Below the pieces are notes generated by a model that saw only the letters and a program-made list of their open reading frames with translations, searched no databases and was not told the DNA's origin. This document shows, one piece after another, positions 26,503-34,794 of a DNA stretch of 64,000 nucleotides. The stretch lies in contig NZ_CP132294.1 of NCBI RefSeq assembly GCF_030734285.1, forward strand, positions 558,001 through 622,000, read 5' to 3'. The translations under genes were made by a program, and so were the position numbers. This stretch comes from Natronococcus sp. AD-5. Lineage in GTDB: Archaea > Halobacteriota > Halobacteria > Halobacteriales > Natrialbaceae. Position 1 is the stretch's first letter. Each line of letters opens with the position of its first letter.

Positions 26503-27423
26503 ATGACGGAACCGGACTCGAACGATGCCGAGACGAACGGCGATCCGCAGAAGGCGATCGACGCGCAAGGAGACCGCCGCCGGGAGGAACTGGACGATCG
26601 GATCTTCGAGCACGGCGCCGGCGACGAACAGGAGGGGATCCCCTTCGTCGGCGCCGGTCCCGGCGACCCGCGGCTGCTGACGGTGGCCGGGAAGGAACTG
26701 CTCGCGGACGCCGACCTCGTCGTCCACGCGGGCTCGCTGGTCAACAGCGAACTCTTGGACGCGTACTGCGGCCACGCGGAGCTCGTGAACTCGGTCGGCA
26801 AGGACCTCGAGGAGCTGATCCCGCTCATGCGGGACGCGTACGAAGAGGGACGGAACGTCGTTCGGCTCCACAGCGGCGACCCCGCGATCTACGGGGCGGC
26901 GCTCGAGCAGATGGACGCGCTCGAGCACGAGGGCGTGCCGACCTACTTCGTGCCGGGCGTCACCTCCGCCTTCGCCGCGAGCGCGACGCTGCGGACGCAG
27001 CTGACGCTCAATGAGGTCTCGAACCACGTCGCGTTCACCCGGCCGCAGGGCAAGACCCTGAGCCCGGAGGAGGACCACGTCTCCGACTTCGTCGAGATGG
27101 GCGACGTGACGACCTGCATCTACCTCGGGACCCACGCGGTCCGGGACACGATGGATCGCCTGCTCGAGGACGGCCACGACCCCGAGACGCCGGTCGCGGT
27201 CGTCTACCACGCGTCCTGGCCGGACGAGGACGTCATTATCGGCTCAGTTGGCGACATCGCGGACAAAGTCGAGGAGGCAGGATACCGGGCGTCGGCACTC
27301 GTCGTGATCGGCGACGCCGTGACCGGCGCGGGCTACGAGCGATCCTACCTCTACGGCGACTGGGCCAATCGAGGTTCGTCGTCGTCGGAGACCACGAGCG
27401 AACCGGAGGCGAGCGATGACTGA
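26503..27423 (+). CDS. cbiF: Cobalt-precorrin-4 C11-methyltransferase
   Basis: A 306-residue protein with an acidic 45-residue N-terminal extension before IPFVGAGPGDPRLLTVAG. VRLHSGDPAIYGA, VPGVTSAFAASA and VVYHASWPDEDVI identify CbiF/CobM, which methylates C11. It starts 1 nt after cbiL ends. The C-terminal tail is Ser/Glu-rich. A 264-bp gap holding an intergenic repeat separates it from cbiG. Confidence 0.93.
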   Translation: MTEPDSNDAETNGDPQKAIDAQGDRRREELDDRIFEHGAGDEQEGIPFVGAGPGDPRLLTVAGKELLADADLVVHAGSLVNSELLDAYCGHAELVNSVGKDLEELIPLMRDAYEEGRNVVRLHSGDPAIYGAALEQMDALEHEGVPTYFVPGVTSAFAASATLRTQLTLNEVSNHVAFTRPQGKTLSPEEDHVSDFVEMGDVTTCIYLGTHAVRDTMDRLLEDGHDPETPVAVVYHASWPDEDVIIGSVGDIADKVEEAGYRASALVVIGDAVTGAGYERSYLYGDWANRGSSSSETTSEPEASDD

Positions 27424-27450
27424 GACCCGTCTGAATAGGGACCGCAAACA

Positions 27451-27620
27451 GGATGAAAGCCCTCGGACCGCTCGAGTCGGGGGGCAAGCGAGTCGCTTCG
27501 CGTCTCGCTGCTCTTCGCTCGCTTTCGCTCGCGAAGACCTCGCTGCGGTCCTCGGCCGACGGCCTGCGGTCCTTGCGTCGTCCGCCTTCCCCGAGCGGGC
27601 TGACCCCTTTCAGTCCCACC
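27451..27620 (-). repeat. Intergenic structured repeat element, copy A
   Basis: Read on the minus strand, the element begins GGTGGGACTGAAAGGGG (27620-27604) and ends GAGGGCTTTCATCC (27464-27451). Inside the ends, CCGCTCG and CGAGCGG can pair, and the interior has repeated GGACCGCA words. It fills the cbiF-cbiG gap and inverts the orientation of copy B at 52045-52157, with which it shares both ends and the GGACCGCA words. There is no coding capacity. It could be a MITE-like mobile element or an RNA structure within the cbi transcript. Confidence 0.6.
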
Positions 27621-27687
27621 CGGGCGGTGGTCTAGACGGGTCATCGGAGCGTGGAACGGACGTTTTCGGCACGACGGAGGTTTGATC

Positions 27688-28683
27688 ATGAGTTCAGGAA
27701 GCAAGAACACGGACGGCACAGGCGACTCGAGTACGGACTCCGGCGGCCACTGCTCTACGCCCGATTCGGACGGCGAAGTCGCGGAGGAGATCGCGATCGT
27801 CTCCTTCGGGCGGAAGATGGACACCGCCGAGGAGATCAAGGCAGAGATCGGCGACCGCTACGAGTCGATCGAGATCCTCGAGTACCACGGCGACGTCTTC
27901 GAGGAGCACTGGGGCGAGTACGACTGCTTTATCGGCCTGATGGCCTCCGGGATCGCGATGCGCAAGACGGCCCACCTGCTCGACGACAAGTGGGAGGACC
28001 CCGCGATCTGCGTCGTCGACGAGGAGCTGACGTGGGCCATCCCGATCACTGGCGGTCACCACGGCGCCAACCAGGTCGCGCAGGACCTGGCGACGATGGG
28101 CGCCGTACCGGCGATGACCACCGCGAGCGAGGCCGCGGGAAAGCAGGGCGTCGAGTCCCGCGCGAAGGCGATGGACGCCCACGTCGTCAACGGCGAGTCG
28201 ACGGTCAAGACGAACCTCGCCGTGCTGGACGACGACCTCGGTCCGGTGGCCCGAGTCGACGGCCCGAAAGCGGTGCTCGTCGGCGACGACGTCACCGTCC
28301 TCAAGCGGAACACGGACGACGGCGTCGTGCTCGGCACCGGCAGCGTCTCCGGCGCGAGCAAGGAGTCGTTCCTCGCCGCGTGGGAGGAAGCGCTCGAGCA
28401 GACCGAGTACGACGTCTCGGACGTCGAGTTCGTCGGGACCGCAACGCGGAAGGAAAAGGAGGAAGGGCTGCTCGAGGCCGCCCAAGAGCTCGACCTCGGC
28501 GTCGTCGTCTTCGACAAGGAGACGCTGCTCGAACACGAGGGGCCGACGCCCTCGAAGTCGAAGGAACTGATCGGCTGGCCGGGCGTCTCCGAAGCCTCCG
28601 CGATTGCGGGCGGACGCGAGCAGGAACTGGTGCTCGAGAAGATCAGCTACGAAGACGAAGTCACGGCGGCGATCGGCCGATGA
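27688..28683 (+). CDS. cbiG: Cobalt-precorrin-5A hydrolase
   Basis: A 331-residue CbiG that opens the delta-lactone of cobalt-precorrin-5A and releases acetaldehyde. YDCFIGLMASGIAMR and VVDEELTWAIPITGGHHGAN are the conserved core, and a C-terminal CobE-like domain carries FVGTATRKEKEEG. The ATG at 27688 has a clear Shine-Dalgarno GGAGG at 27676-27680, so it can be translated internally in the operon mRNA past the repeat. The first 30 residues are a polar tail. It overlaps cbiH by 4 nt. Confidence 0.93.
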   Translation: MSSGSKNTDGTGDSSTDSGGHCSTPDSDGEVAEEIAIVSFGRKMDTAEEIKAEIGDRYESIEILEYHGDVFEEHWGEYDCFIGLMASGIAMRKTAHLLDDKWEDPAICVVDEELTWAIPITGGHHGANQVAQDLATMGAVPAMTTASEAAGKQGVESRAKAMDAHVVNGESTVKTNLAVLDDDLGPVARVDGPKAVLVGDDVTVLKRNTDDGVVLGTGSVSGASKESFLAAWEEALEQTEYDVSDVEFVGTATRKEKEEGLLEAAQELDLGVVVFDKETLLEHEGPTPSKSKELIGWPGVSEASAIAGGREQELVLEKISYEDEVTAAIGR

Positions 28684-29600
28684 GTTCGGACGTCGATCCT
28701 GCGACCGCGGAGGCGGACGCAGACGCGAACGCGGAGACGGAGGCGAACGCAACAGCCGCCGGAACCCCCGACGAACACGGCACCCTCTACGTCGTCGGCA
28801 TCGGCCCCGGTCTGCCGGATCAGATGACGAAGCGAGCGAAGGCGGTCATCGAGTCCGCCGACGTGGTCATCGCCTCGAGCCTCTACCAGACGTTCCTTCG
28901 GGACGACGGCACCCTTCCGCCGGAGGAGCGAACGGACGAGGACGGAATCGCCACCCGCGAGGATGGTTTCGAACAGGAGATCGTCCGCTCGACGATGGGA
29001 CGACAGATAGAACTCGCTCGAGCGGCGTTCGACTACGTCCGCGAGGGGAAAGACGTCGCCCACGTCTCGGGTGGCGATCCCTCCGTCTACGGCAAGTCGG
29101 ACCTCATCTTCAAGATGGCCGAGGAGGAGGACGCGACGGACGTTCCGATCGAGATCGTTCCCGGCCTGACCGCGGCGCTGGGCGGCGCGGCGAACGTCGG
29201 CGCGCCGCTGTGCAACGACTTCTGTACCGTCTCGCTGTCGGACAAGTGGCGCGGCTGGGACGAGATCGAAGAGAAGCTTCGCGCGGCGGCGATCTCGGAC
29301 TTCGTGATCGTCCTCTACAACTGCTGGCGCAACTACGAGCGGGCCGTCGAGATCGTCCGCGAGGAGCGAACCGACGACGCCCTCGTGGCGATCGTCAACG
29401 ACGCCGGCCGCGCCGACGCCGGCCGCAACGGCGAGGGCGAGTTCATCACCACCCTCGGCGAGGCCGCCGACCACGACGACAAGGTGTCGGGGATGGGCAC
29501 CTCGCTGATCATCGGCAACCACGAGACCGAGACCTGGAGCAACGACGACCGAACGTACCTCGTCACCCCGCGCGGCGGGCGTGACGTCGACGACTTCTAA
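28680..29600 (+). CDS. cbiH: Cobalt-precorrin-3B C17-methyltransferase, copy 1
   Basis: A 306-residue CbiH/CobJ-type methylase. LYVVGIGPGLPDQMTKRA, VAHVSGGDPSVYGKSD and IVPGLTAALGGAANVGAPLCNDFC mark the family. CbiH methylates C17 and contracts the ring. An acidic/Ala-rich tail of about 35 residues precedes the fold. It is followed 3 nt later by a second CbiH-like gene, so the roles of the two copies need separating. Confidence 0.9.
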   Translation: MSSDVDPATAEADADANAETEANATAAGTPDEHGTLYVVGIGPGLPDQMTKRAKAVIESADVVIASSLYQTFLRDDGTLPPEERTDEDGIATREDGFEQEIVRSTMGRQIELARAAFDYVREGKDVAHVSGGDPSVYGKSDLIFKMAEEEDATDVPIEIVPGLTAALGGAANVGAPLCNDFCTVSLSDKWRGWDEIEEKLRAAAISDFVIVLYNCWRNYERAVEIVREERTDDALVAIVNDAGRADAGRNGEGEFITTLGEAADHDDKVSGMGTSLIIGNHETETWSNDDRTYLVTPRGGRDVDDF

Positions 29601-29603
29601 GAC

Positions 29604-30644
29604 ATGAGCACGGACACCAACGCAGACGCTGACGCCGAATCGACATCGAAATGCGGTGCGTCGACGACCGAGAGCGACGCGGACGCCTCGTCCTCGGGTT
29701 CGAAGTGCGGTGCATCCTCGAGTACCACGGACGACTCGAGTAGCACGTGCGGCGCCTCGAGTAACTCGTCTTCGTCCTCCTCGAGCACCTGTGGCGCTTC
29801 GTCCTCGAGTTCGAACGACTCGAGCGGCAACGAGCGGGAGGTCGGCGCAACCGTCGCGGACTTCGACGCCGACCCCGGCCGGCTGACCGCGGTCGGACTC
29901 GGTCCCGGCCACCCCGAGGGAATGACCGAACGCGCAAAGACGGCGCTGCTCGAGGCCGAGCACGTCGTCGGCTACACGACCTACATCGAACTCATTCCGA
30001 ACGAGATCACGAAGGCGGCCGACGAGCTCTACGACACGCCGATGTGCGGCGAGGTCTCCCGCACGGAGGAGGCGATCGATCGCACGCTGGCGGGCAACGA
30101 CGTGGCGATCGTCGGCAGCGGCGACCCGAACGTCTACGCGCTCGCCGGACTGGCGCTCGAGATCTTAGAGTCCAAGGGTGCGACGGCATCGATGGTCGAC
30201 TTCGACGTCGTGCCGGGCGTCCCCGCGGCCCAGTCCTGCGCGGCGCGACTCGGCGCGCCGTTGGTGAACGACACCGTCTCGGTCTCGCTGTCGGACCACC
30301 TCGTGCCGATGCCCGAGATCGAGTCCCGGCTCCACGCGGTCGCGAGCGAGAACTTCACGATCACGATCTACAACCCGTGGAGCCGCAAGCGCCGAGAGAA
30401 CTTCGAGAAGTGCTGCGAGATCCTCCTCACCCATCGGGACAAGGGGACGCCGGTCGGCATCGTCCACGGCGCCGGCCGCGAGGACGAGCAGGTGATGATC
30501 ACCGAACTCGGCGAACTCGAGGAGCTGGGCGAGAGCGAAATTATCGACATGACGACGACGATCGTCGTCGGCACCGAGGACACCTACGTCTGGGACGACC
30601 GGATGGTGACGCCGCGGGGCTACGAGACGAAGTACGACTACTGA
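29604..30644 (+). CDS. cbiH2: Cobalt-precorrin-3B C17-methyltransferase, copy 2, with Cys/Ser repeat tail
   Basis: A 346-residue paralogue of the preceding CbiH. The methylase core starts near residue 90 (LTAVGLGPGHPEGMTERA) and includes IVGSGDPNVYALAG and VVPGVPAAQSCAARLGAPL. The first 75 residues are low-complexity Ser/Asp/Thr with four spaced copies of CGAS, placing Cys at 17, 35, 49 and 63. Free Cys repeats are rare in haloarchaeal cytosolic proteins, so a metal- or cluster-binding tail is plausible. A ferredoxin gene follows 2 nt later. In other systems ring contraction needs an Fe-S protein partner, which makes a redox role for this copy attractive but unproven. Confidence 0.88.
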   Translation: MSTDTNADADAESTSKCGASTTESDADASSSGSKCGASSSTTDDSSSTCGASSNSSSSSSSTCGASSSSSNDSSGNEREVGATVADFDADPGRLTAVGLGPGHPEGMTERAKTALLEAEHVVGYTTYIELIPNEITKAADELYDTPMCGEVSRTEEAIDRTLAGNDVAIVGSGDPNVYALAGLALEILESKGATASMVDFDVVPGVPAAQSCAARLGAPLVNDTVSVSLSDHLVPMPEIESRLHAVASENFTITIYNPWSRKRRENFEKCCEILLTHRDKGTPVGIVHGAGREDEQVMITELGELEELGESEIIDMTTTIVVGTEDTYVWDDRMVTPRGYETKYDY

Positions 30645-30646
30645 TC

Positions 30647-30913
30647 ATGCCACAGTACCAGATCACCGTCGAGAAGGACGCCTGCGACGGCATCTTCGCC
30701 TGCCTGACCCGCGATCCGAGGTTCGTCGAGGGCGAGGACGGCCTCGCGACGATCGATCCGGACGCGGACCCCGTCTACGACTGCGAGGGAGCGGTAACCG
30801 ACACCGAAGAGCGCGTCGTCGCGACGTTCGACGACGACCGCGTCGACGAGGCCAAACAGGCCGCCGCGGCCTGTCCGACGGATGCGATTATCGTCGAGGA
30901 GGTGAGCGAATGA
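30647..30913 (+). CDS. fdx: Ferredoxin-like protein of the cobalamin operon
   Basis: An 88-residue protein with CDGIFAC near the N-terminus, a lone Cys in VYDCEG, and AACPTDAIIVEE at the end. This is the pattern of a single-cluster (3Fe-4S or 4Fe-4S) ferredoxin related to the P. furiosus type. Four Cys are available but the first motif is C-x5-C, not CxxCxxC, so the cluster type is uncertain. It overlaps the next gene by 4 nt. It probably supplies electrons to a reductive or ring-contraction step. Confidence 0.8.
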   Translation: MPQYQITVEKDACDGIFACLTRDPRFVEGEDGLATIDPDADPVYDCEGAVTDTEERVVATFDDDRVDEAKQAAAACPTDAIIVEEVSE

Positions 30914-31629
30914 GCGAAACTGCACCAGCCGAGGAGGAATCGGATCCGGTCGAACTCGAAGTACCCGCGGACCCGCTGGCGGGCCACCCCGCGACGGCCT
31001 ACTTCTGGGGCCACGTCGCCGCTGCCGGCGACGTTTCCGATGACGGCATCGAGGTCGTCACGAACGACGAGGCGTCCGCGCGGGTGCTCGCTGCCGTCGC
31101 GGGCGGCGACGTCGGGCGCGACACCACGAGCCGCGAGTACGCCCACGACGCGTCGATCACGCGAACGGAAGACGAGTACACGCTCTCGATCGGCCGGGAT
31201 GAGGGTGCGGGTGACGGCCCGGGCCTACTCGGTCGCAGCGGCGCGCTCGGCCTCCCCGTCGACGGCCGCGGCAACTACCGCTTCGGCGCGTTCTCGAGCC
31301 ACGATCGGGAACTGCTCCGGGGGCTGCTCGAGGGCTGTGGCACCGTCTGCTTCAAGTCGAAGAGCGGGACCGTCGGCATCTCGTTCGTCCACGACGACCG
31401 GGAGCTGCTCGAGCTAACCCAGGAGCTGATCGACGACTGTCCGGTCGACGCGCCGTTCGGCGAACTCTCGGAGACGTCCTCGGGCGGCTACTGGTTCGGC
31501 GTCGACGACGCCGCCGCGCCGGCGTTCGGCACCTGGCTCTACGAGACCTGCGAGGAGACCGGCTGCTTCGCCCCGAGCCGTCGTCGAAAGCTCGAGAAGA
31601 GCCTCGAACGGGCGGAGTCGTACGACTAA
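30910..31629 (+). CDS. Cobalamin-operon protein with two degenerate LAGLIDADG-like repeats
   Basis: A 239-residue protein of the kind that recurs at this position in haloarchaeal cobalamin operons and has no assigned function. It has two internally similar halves. The first begins AYFWGHVAAAGDV (31-42), the second ELLRGLLEGCGTV (134-146). Each is followed by a pattern like GIEVVTNDEASARVL and GTVGISFVHDDRELLELTQELI, as in LAGLIDADG endonucleases and the WhiA family. The position of the catalytic acid is Ala39 in one repeat and Cys143 in the other, so DNA cleavage is unlikely. I infer a domesticated DNA-binding or scaffold protein. The Cys-rich second half (CGTVCF, DDCPVD, CEETGCF) could sense metal or redox. 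The fold assignment is by eye only. Confidence 0.65.
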   Translation: MSETAPAEEESDPVELEVPADPLAGHPATAYFWGHVAAAGDVSDDGIEVVTNDEASARVLAAVAGGDVGRDTTSREYAHDASITRTEDEYTLSIGRDEGAGDGPGLLGRSGALGLPVDGRGNYRFGAFSSHDRELLRGLLEGCGTVCFKSKSGTVGISFVHDDRELLELTQELIDDCPVDAPFGELSETSSGGYWFGVDDAAAPAFGTWLYETCEETGCFAPSRRRKLEKSLERAESYD

Positions 31630-31662
31630 CGCGACACACCGCACGAATCGACGGACCCACGA

Positions 31663-32901
31663 ATGCATCACACGACCGACGCCGCATCCGGCACCGACGC
31701 GCTCGCGGCCTTCGACGACGAGGCCGTCCTGCTGATCGGCCACGGCTCCCGGCGCGAGAAGTCGAACGACCAGGTGCGGGAACTGGCCGCCGGCCTCGAG
31801 TCCCGCCTCGGGATCCCGGTCGACGCCGCGTTTCTCGAACTCGCGGAGCCGTCGATCGACGAGGCGGTCGCCGAACTCGCGCCCGTCGTCTCGCGGGTGA
31901 CCGCCGTCCACTGCTCGCTGTTCGCCGCGAGCCACGTCAAGAACGACGTACCGCTGGCGATCGAGCGCGCTCGCGCCGCACACGACCTCGAGATCGACGC
32001 CGGCGCACACCTGGGTATCCACCCGGCGATCCTCGACCTGCTGGACGATCGCGCTGCGACCGTCGAGCGCGAACTCGGCGTCGACCGCGAGCGCGACGAC
32101 GTCGCCGTCGCGCTCTGCGGCCGCGGCTCGAGCGATCCGGACGCCAACGGCGACGTCCACAAGTTGGCCCGGTTACTCTACGAGGGGCGGGAGTTCGACC
32201 GGGTCGAGGCGACCTTCGTCGGCGTCACGGAGCCGACGCTCGAGGAGACCCTCCACGGGCTCTCGAAGCACCGGCCCGATGCGGTCGTCGTCCTCCCGTA
32301 CATGCTCGGCGACGGGGTTCTCACCCAGCGAGTGCGGGACTGGACGGCCGACTTCAATGACGAGTGCCCCTACGTCGACGCGCTGGCGGGCGACCCCCTC
32401 GGAACGGACTCGCGGCTGCTCGACGTCTTCGCCGACCGCTGGCAGGAAGCGCGCACCGCGAGCGTCGAGATGTCCTGTGACACGTGCAAGTACAAGGTCG
32501 ATCTCGAGGGCTACGAGGAGGACGTCGGCGGCGCGCGGGCCATGCTCCGCGCGCTGGCCCACCGGGACGCCCACGCCGACCGCGAGGACGTCGACGACGA
32601 GCCTCACAGCCACGACGCGCCGGGGAACCACGTCGCGGTCTGTACCAACCGGACCTGCGCCGACACGGGCTCGCCCGCGGTGCTCGAGCGGCTTCGACAG
32701 GAAGTCCGCGACTCCGACCACTGCGACGCCCGCATCACGCGGTCGTCGTGTCTCGGCCGCTGCGGCGACGGCCCGATGGTCGCCGTCTATCCCGACGGCG
32801 TCTGGTACGGCGACGTCGGGGAGGCGGACGCCGAACGAATCGTCGCCGACCATCTCGATCGGGATCGCGTCGTCAGCGACCTCGTCGATCAGATCCTGTA
32901 G
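31663..32901 (+). CDS. cbiX: Sirohydrochlorin cobaltochelatase CbiX with C-terminal Fe-S domain
   Basis: A 412-residue protein with two CbiX-like halves. The first has LLIGHGSRREKSND with the metal-handling His. The second has ALCGRGSSDPDAN and VVVLPYMLGDGV. A CxxC (SCDTCKYKV) follows near residue 270. The last 100 residues resemble a thioredoxin-like 2Fe-2S ferredoxin: CTNRTCADTGS, then SCLGRCGDGPMVAVYPDGVWY. CbiX puts cobalt into sirohydrochlorin at the start of the anaerobic route. The fused Fe-S domain and a His/Asp-rich stretch (about 305-320) are extras over the minimal enzyme. Confidence 0.9.
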   Translation: MHHTTDAASGTDALAAFDDEAVLLIGHGSRREKSNDQVRELAAGLESRLGIPVDAAFLELAEPSIDEAVAELAPVVSRVTAVHCSLFAASHVKNDVPLAIERARAAHDLEIDAGAHLGIHPAILDLLDDRAATVERELGVDRERDDVAVALCGRGSSDPDANGDVHKLARLLYEGREFDRVEATFVGVTEPTLEETLHGLSKHRPDAVVVLPYMLGDGVLTQRVRDWTADFNDECPYVDALAGDPLGTDSRLLDVFADRWQEARTASVEMSCDTCKYKVDLEGYEEDVGGARAMLRALAHRDAHADREDVDDEPHSHDAPGNHVAVCTNRTCADTGSPAVLERLRQEVRDSDHCDARITRSSCLGRCGDGPMVAVYPDGVWYGDVGEADAERIVADHLDRDRVVSDLVDQIL

Positions 32902-32949
32902 TATCGCGCTGCAACCGACCGATCACCCACGCAACTACAACGAATCACT

Positions 32950-33321
32950 ATGAGCTGTCACGAAATCGAAGCGCTACGACTCGGACTGATGAACGTCCTC
33001 GGCGTCGGGGACCGAAGCACCCGCGAACACGCGGAGACGGAACTCGAAGGCCACCTCGAGGGGCCGATCGAAGGGCTCGCCGAGGCCGAGAGCCTCGCGG
33101 AGATCGAGCGGCACCTGGACGCCGCGCTGGTCGATCTCGAGGAGGAGGTCGCCGCGATGGACGCGGACGACCCCGAGTACGACTACACACGGGGGCGCCT
33201 CCTCGAGGTGCGAAACGCCGAGCGAGCGGTACAGCGCCTTCGCGTCCAGGGCGAGAGCGTCGTCGACGGACTCGGCGAGGCCCACGACACGCTTCACGAG
33301 ACGTTCCCCGTAGCGGAGTGA
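32950..33321 (+). CDS. DUF3209-type cobalamin-cluster protein
   Basis: A 123-residue, all-helical, strongly acidic protein beginning MSCHEIEALRLGLMNVLG. The N-terminal S-C-H-E-I-E plus the later AHDTLHETFP suggest conserved Cys/His positions. It matches my recollection of DUF3209, a haloarchaeal family found next to cbiX. No catalytic motif is visible. Its place 48 bp after cbiX and 2 nt before the propeller gene suggests co-transcription. Metal delivery or a scaffold role is speculation. Confidence 0.75.
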   Translation: MSCHEIEALRLGLMNVLGVGDRSTREHAETELEGHLEGPIEGLAEAESLAEIERHLDAALVDLEEEVAAMDADDPEYDYTRGRLLEVRNAERAVQRLRVQGESVVDGLGEAHDTLHETFPVAE

Positions 33322-33323
33322 GC

Positions 33324-34664
33324 ATGGCGGAGGCAGACACCGAACGCGACGAATCCGATCGGGACGCGGCGTTTCGACGGCGCTCCCTCGGCGAGATCGA
33401 GAGCGCCCGCAGCCGACACATGTGGACTCGCTCCGCCGTCCACGCGGCAGACGACGTCGTTATCACGGGCCAGTGGGACGGGACGGTCGCGGCTTTCGAC
33501 CTCGACTCGCTCGAACCCCGATGGTCCGTCGAGCACCCGAATCACGCGGCCGGGATCGCGACGCTCGGCGGCGGGGAGACCGAGAGCGAGAAGACCGCGG
33601 TCGTCGCCGGGCGCGGCGACACAGGGACGATCGCGGCGTACGACCTCGAGACGGGCGAGACGCGCTGGCGGTACGACACCGCCGACGACGTCGGCGAACC
33701 GGGAATGGACTCCGTCTTCTACCTGCCCTACGTCGTCGCCCTCGAGGTCGACGACGGCGACGGCGACGACCGATTGTACGCGGCGGCCCGCCGCTACGAG
33801 CGCGACGGCGAGACGCGGCGGTGGCACAGCACGGTGCTCGCGTTCGACGCGGACGGCTCGGTCCGCTGGCGATACGAGGCCGACGCCTCTCCCGTCGCGA
33901 TCGACCTGCGCGACGACGGCGAGCGCCTGGCGGTCGGCTACAACCGCTGCACGGGCGACCACGACAACGGGCTGGTCGTCCTCGAGGCCTGCGCGACGAC
34001 GGAGTCGTCGCGAAACGGAGGTGGTGAAACCGCCGGAGGGGGCGGCGACCTCGCGTGGACCTGGGATCCCGGCACCGAGGGGGATCGCCGCGTCGGCGAC
34101 GTCTCGTTCGACGGCGACTCGATCGCGGTCTCGAGCCACGGCGATAAACGCGGGTACCTGCTGGAGTCGGGCGGCGCCGAGCGGTGGGCCGTGGATCTGG
34201 CGGTCGAAACCGAAATAGGGGGCGAGACGCTGTACGCGTATCCGAATCACGCTCACGCGAGCGACGGACGGATCGCGTTCGTCACCGGGAACACCTACGC
34301 CGAGGAGAGCCGCGAGACGGAGAACCGGCACCCGAACGAGCACCGAATCGTCGCCTTCGACGAGGACGGGGACGTCCTCTGGGACGCCGAACTTCGAGGC
34401 TTCGTCCACGAACTCGCGACCGACGGCGCGACGATCATCGCCCCCTGCGCTCAGAACTTTCGGGTTCGGGATCCCGACACGCACGCGATCCGTCGGTTCG
34501 ATCTCGAGTCCGGCGAGGGTGGGCTCGAGCGCCTCGAGGGGATCGCCACCGCGGCGACGATCGACGGCGGGACGGTCGCGGCGATCGAGGAACCGGTCGC
34601 GTACCACGACGACGGCAAAACGCGCGGCAAGTACGCGGTTCGCGTCGGCTCGCTCGAGCAGTAA
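33324..34664 (+). CDS. PQQ-type beta-propeller protein of the cobalamin cluster
   Basis: A 446-residue protein of repeating blades such as GTVAAFDLDSLEPRWS, GTIAAYDLETGETRWRY and STVLAFDADGSVRWRY, as in BamB/PQQ-repeat propellers. It has no signal peptide or lipobox, so it is cytoplasmic, unlike bacterial BamB. Seven or eight blades fit the length. Propellers of this kind act as binding platforms; a substrate or partner in cobalamin synthesis is inferred only from the operon position. It starts 2 nt after the DUF3209 gene. Confidence 0.8.
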   Translation: MAEADTERDESDRDAAFRRRSLGEIESARSRHMWTRSAVHAADDVVITGQWDGTVAAFDLDSLEPRWSVEHPNHAAGIATLGGGETESEKTAVVAGRGDTGTIAAYDLETGETRWRYDTADDVGEPGMDSVFYLPYVVALEVDDGDGDDRLYAAARRYERDGETRRWHSTVLAFDADGSVRWRYEADASPVAIDLRDDGERLAVGYNRCTGDHDNGLVVLEACATTESSRNGGGETAGGGGDLAWTWDPGTEGDRRVGDVSFDGDSIAVSSHGDKRGYLLESGGAERWAVDLAVETEIGGETLYAYPNHAHASDGRIAFVTGNTYAEESRETENRHPNEHRIVAFDEDGDVLWDAELRGFVHELATDGATIIAPCAQNFRVRDPDTHAIRRFDLESGEGGLERLEGIATAATIDGGTVAAIEEPVAYHDDGKTRGKYAVRVGSLEQ

Positions 34665-34794
34665 GCGCGATCGATTCTTCGGAACGAACGAGTTACTGTC
34701 ACGAAGTTTTTCACTGTCCGTCGTACCGAGATCGCTGGTGTACATACGCAAGGCAAACCACCACAACGCTCACTCTCGTGTTTTTTCTCGTATA

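Noticed and set aside
27416-27685. Plus-strand frames inside the cbiF-cbiG gap
   Set aside because: The sequence is the structured repeat element; the frames are Arg/Ser-rich by-products.
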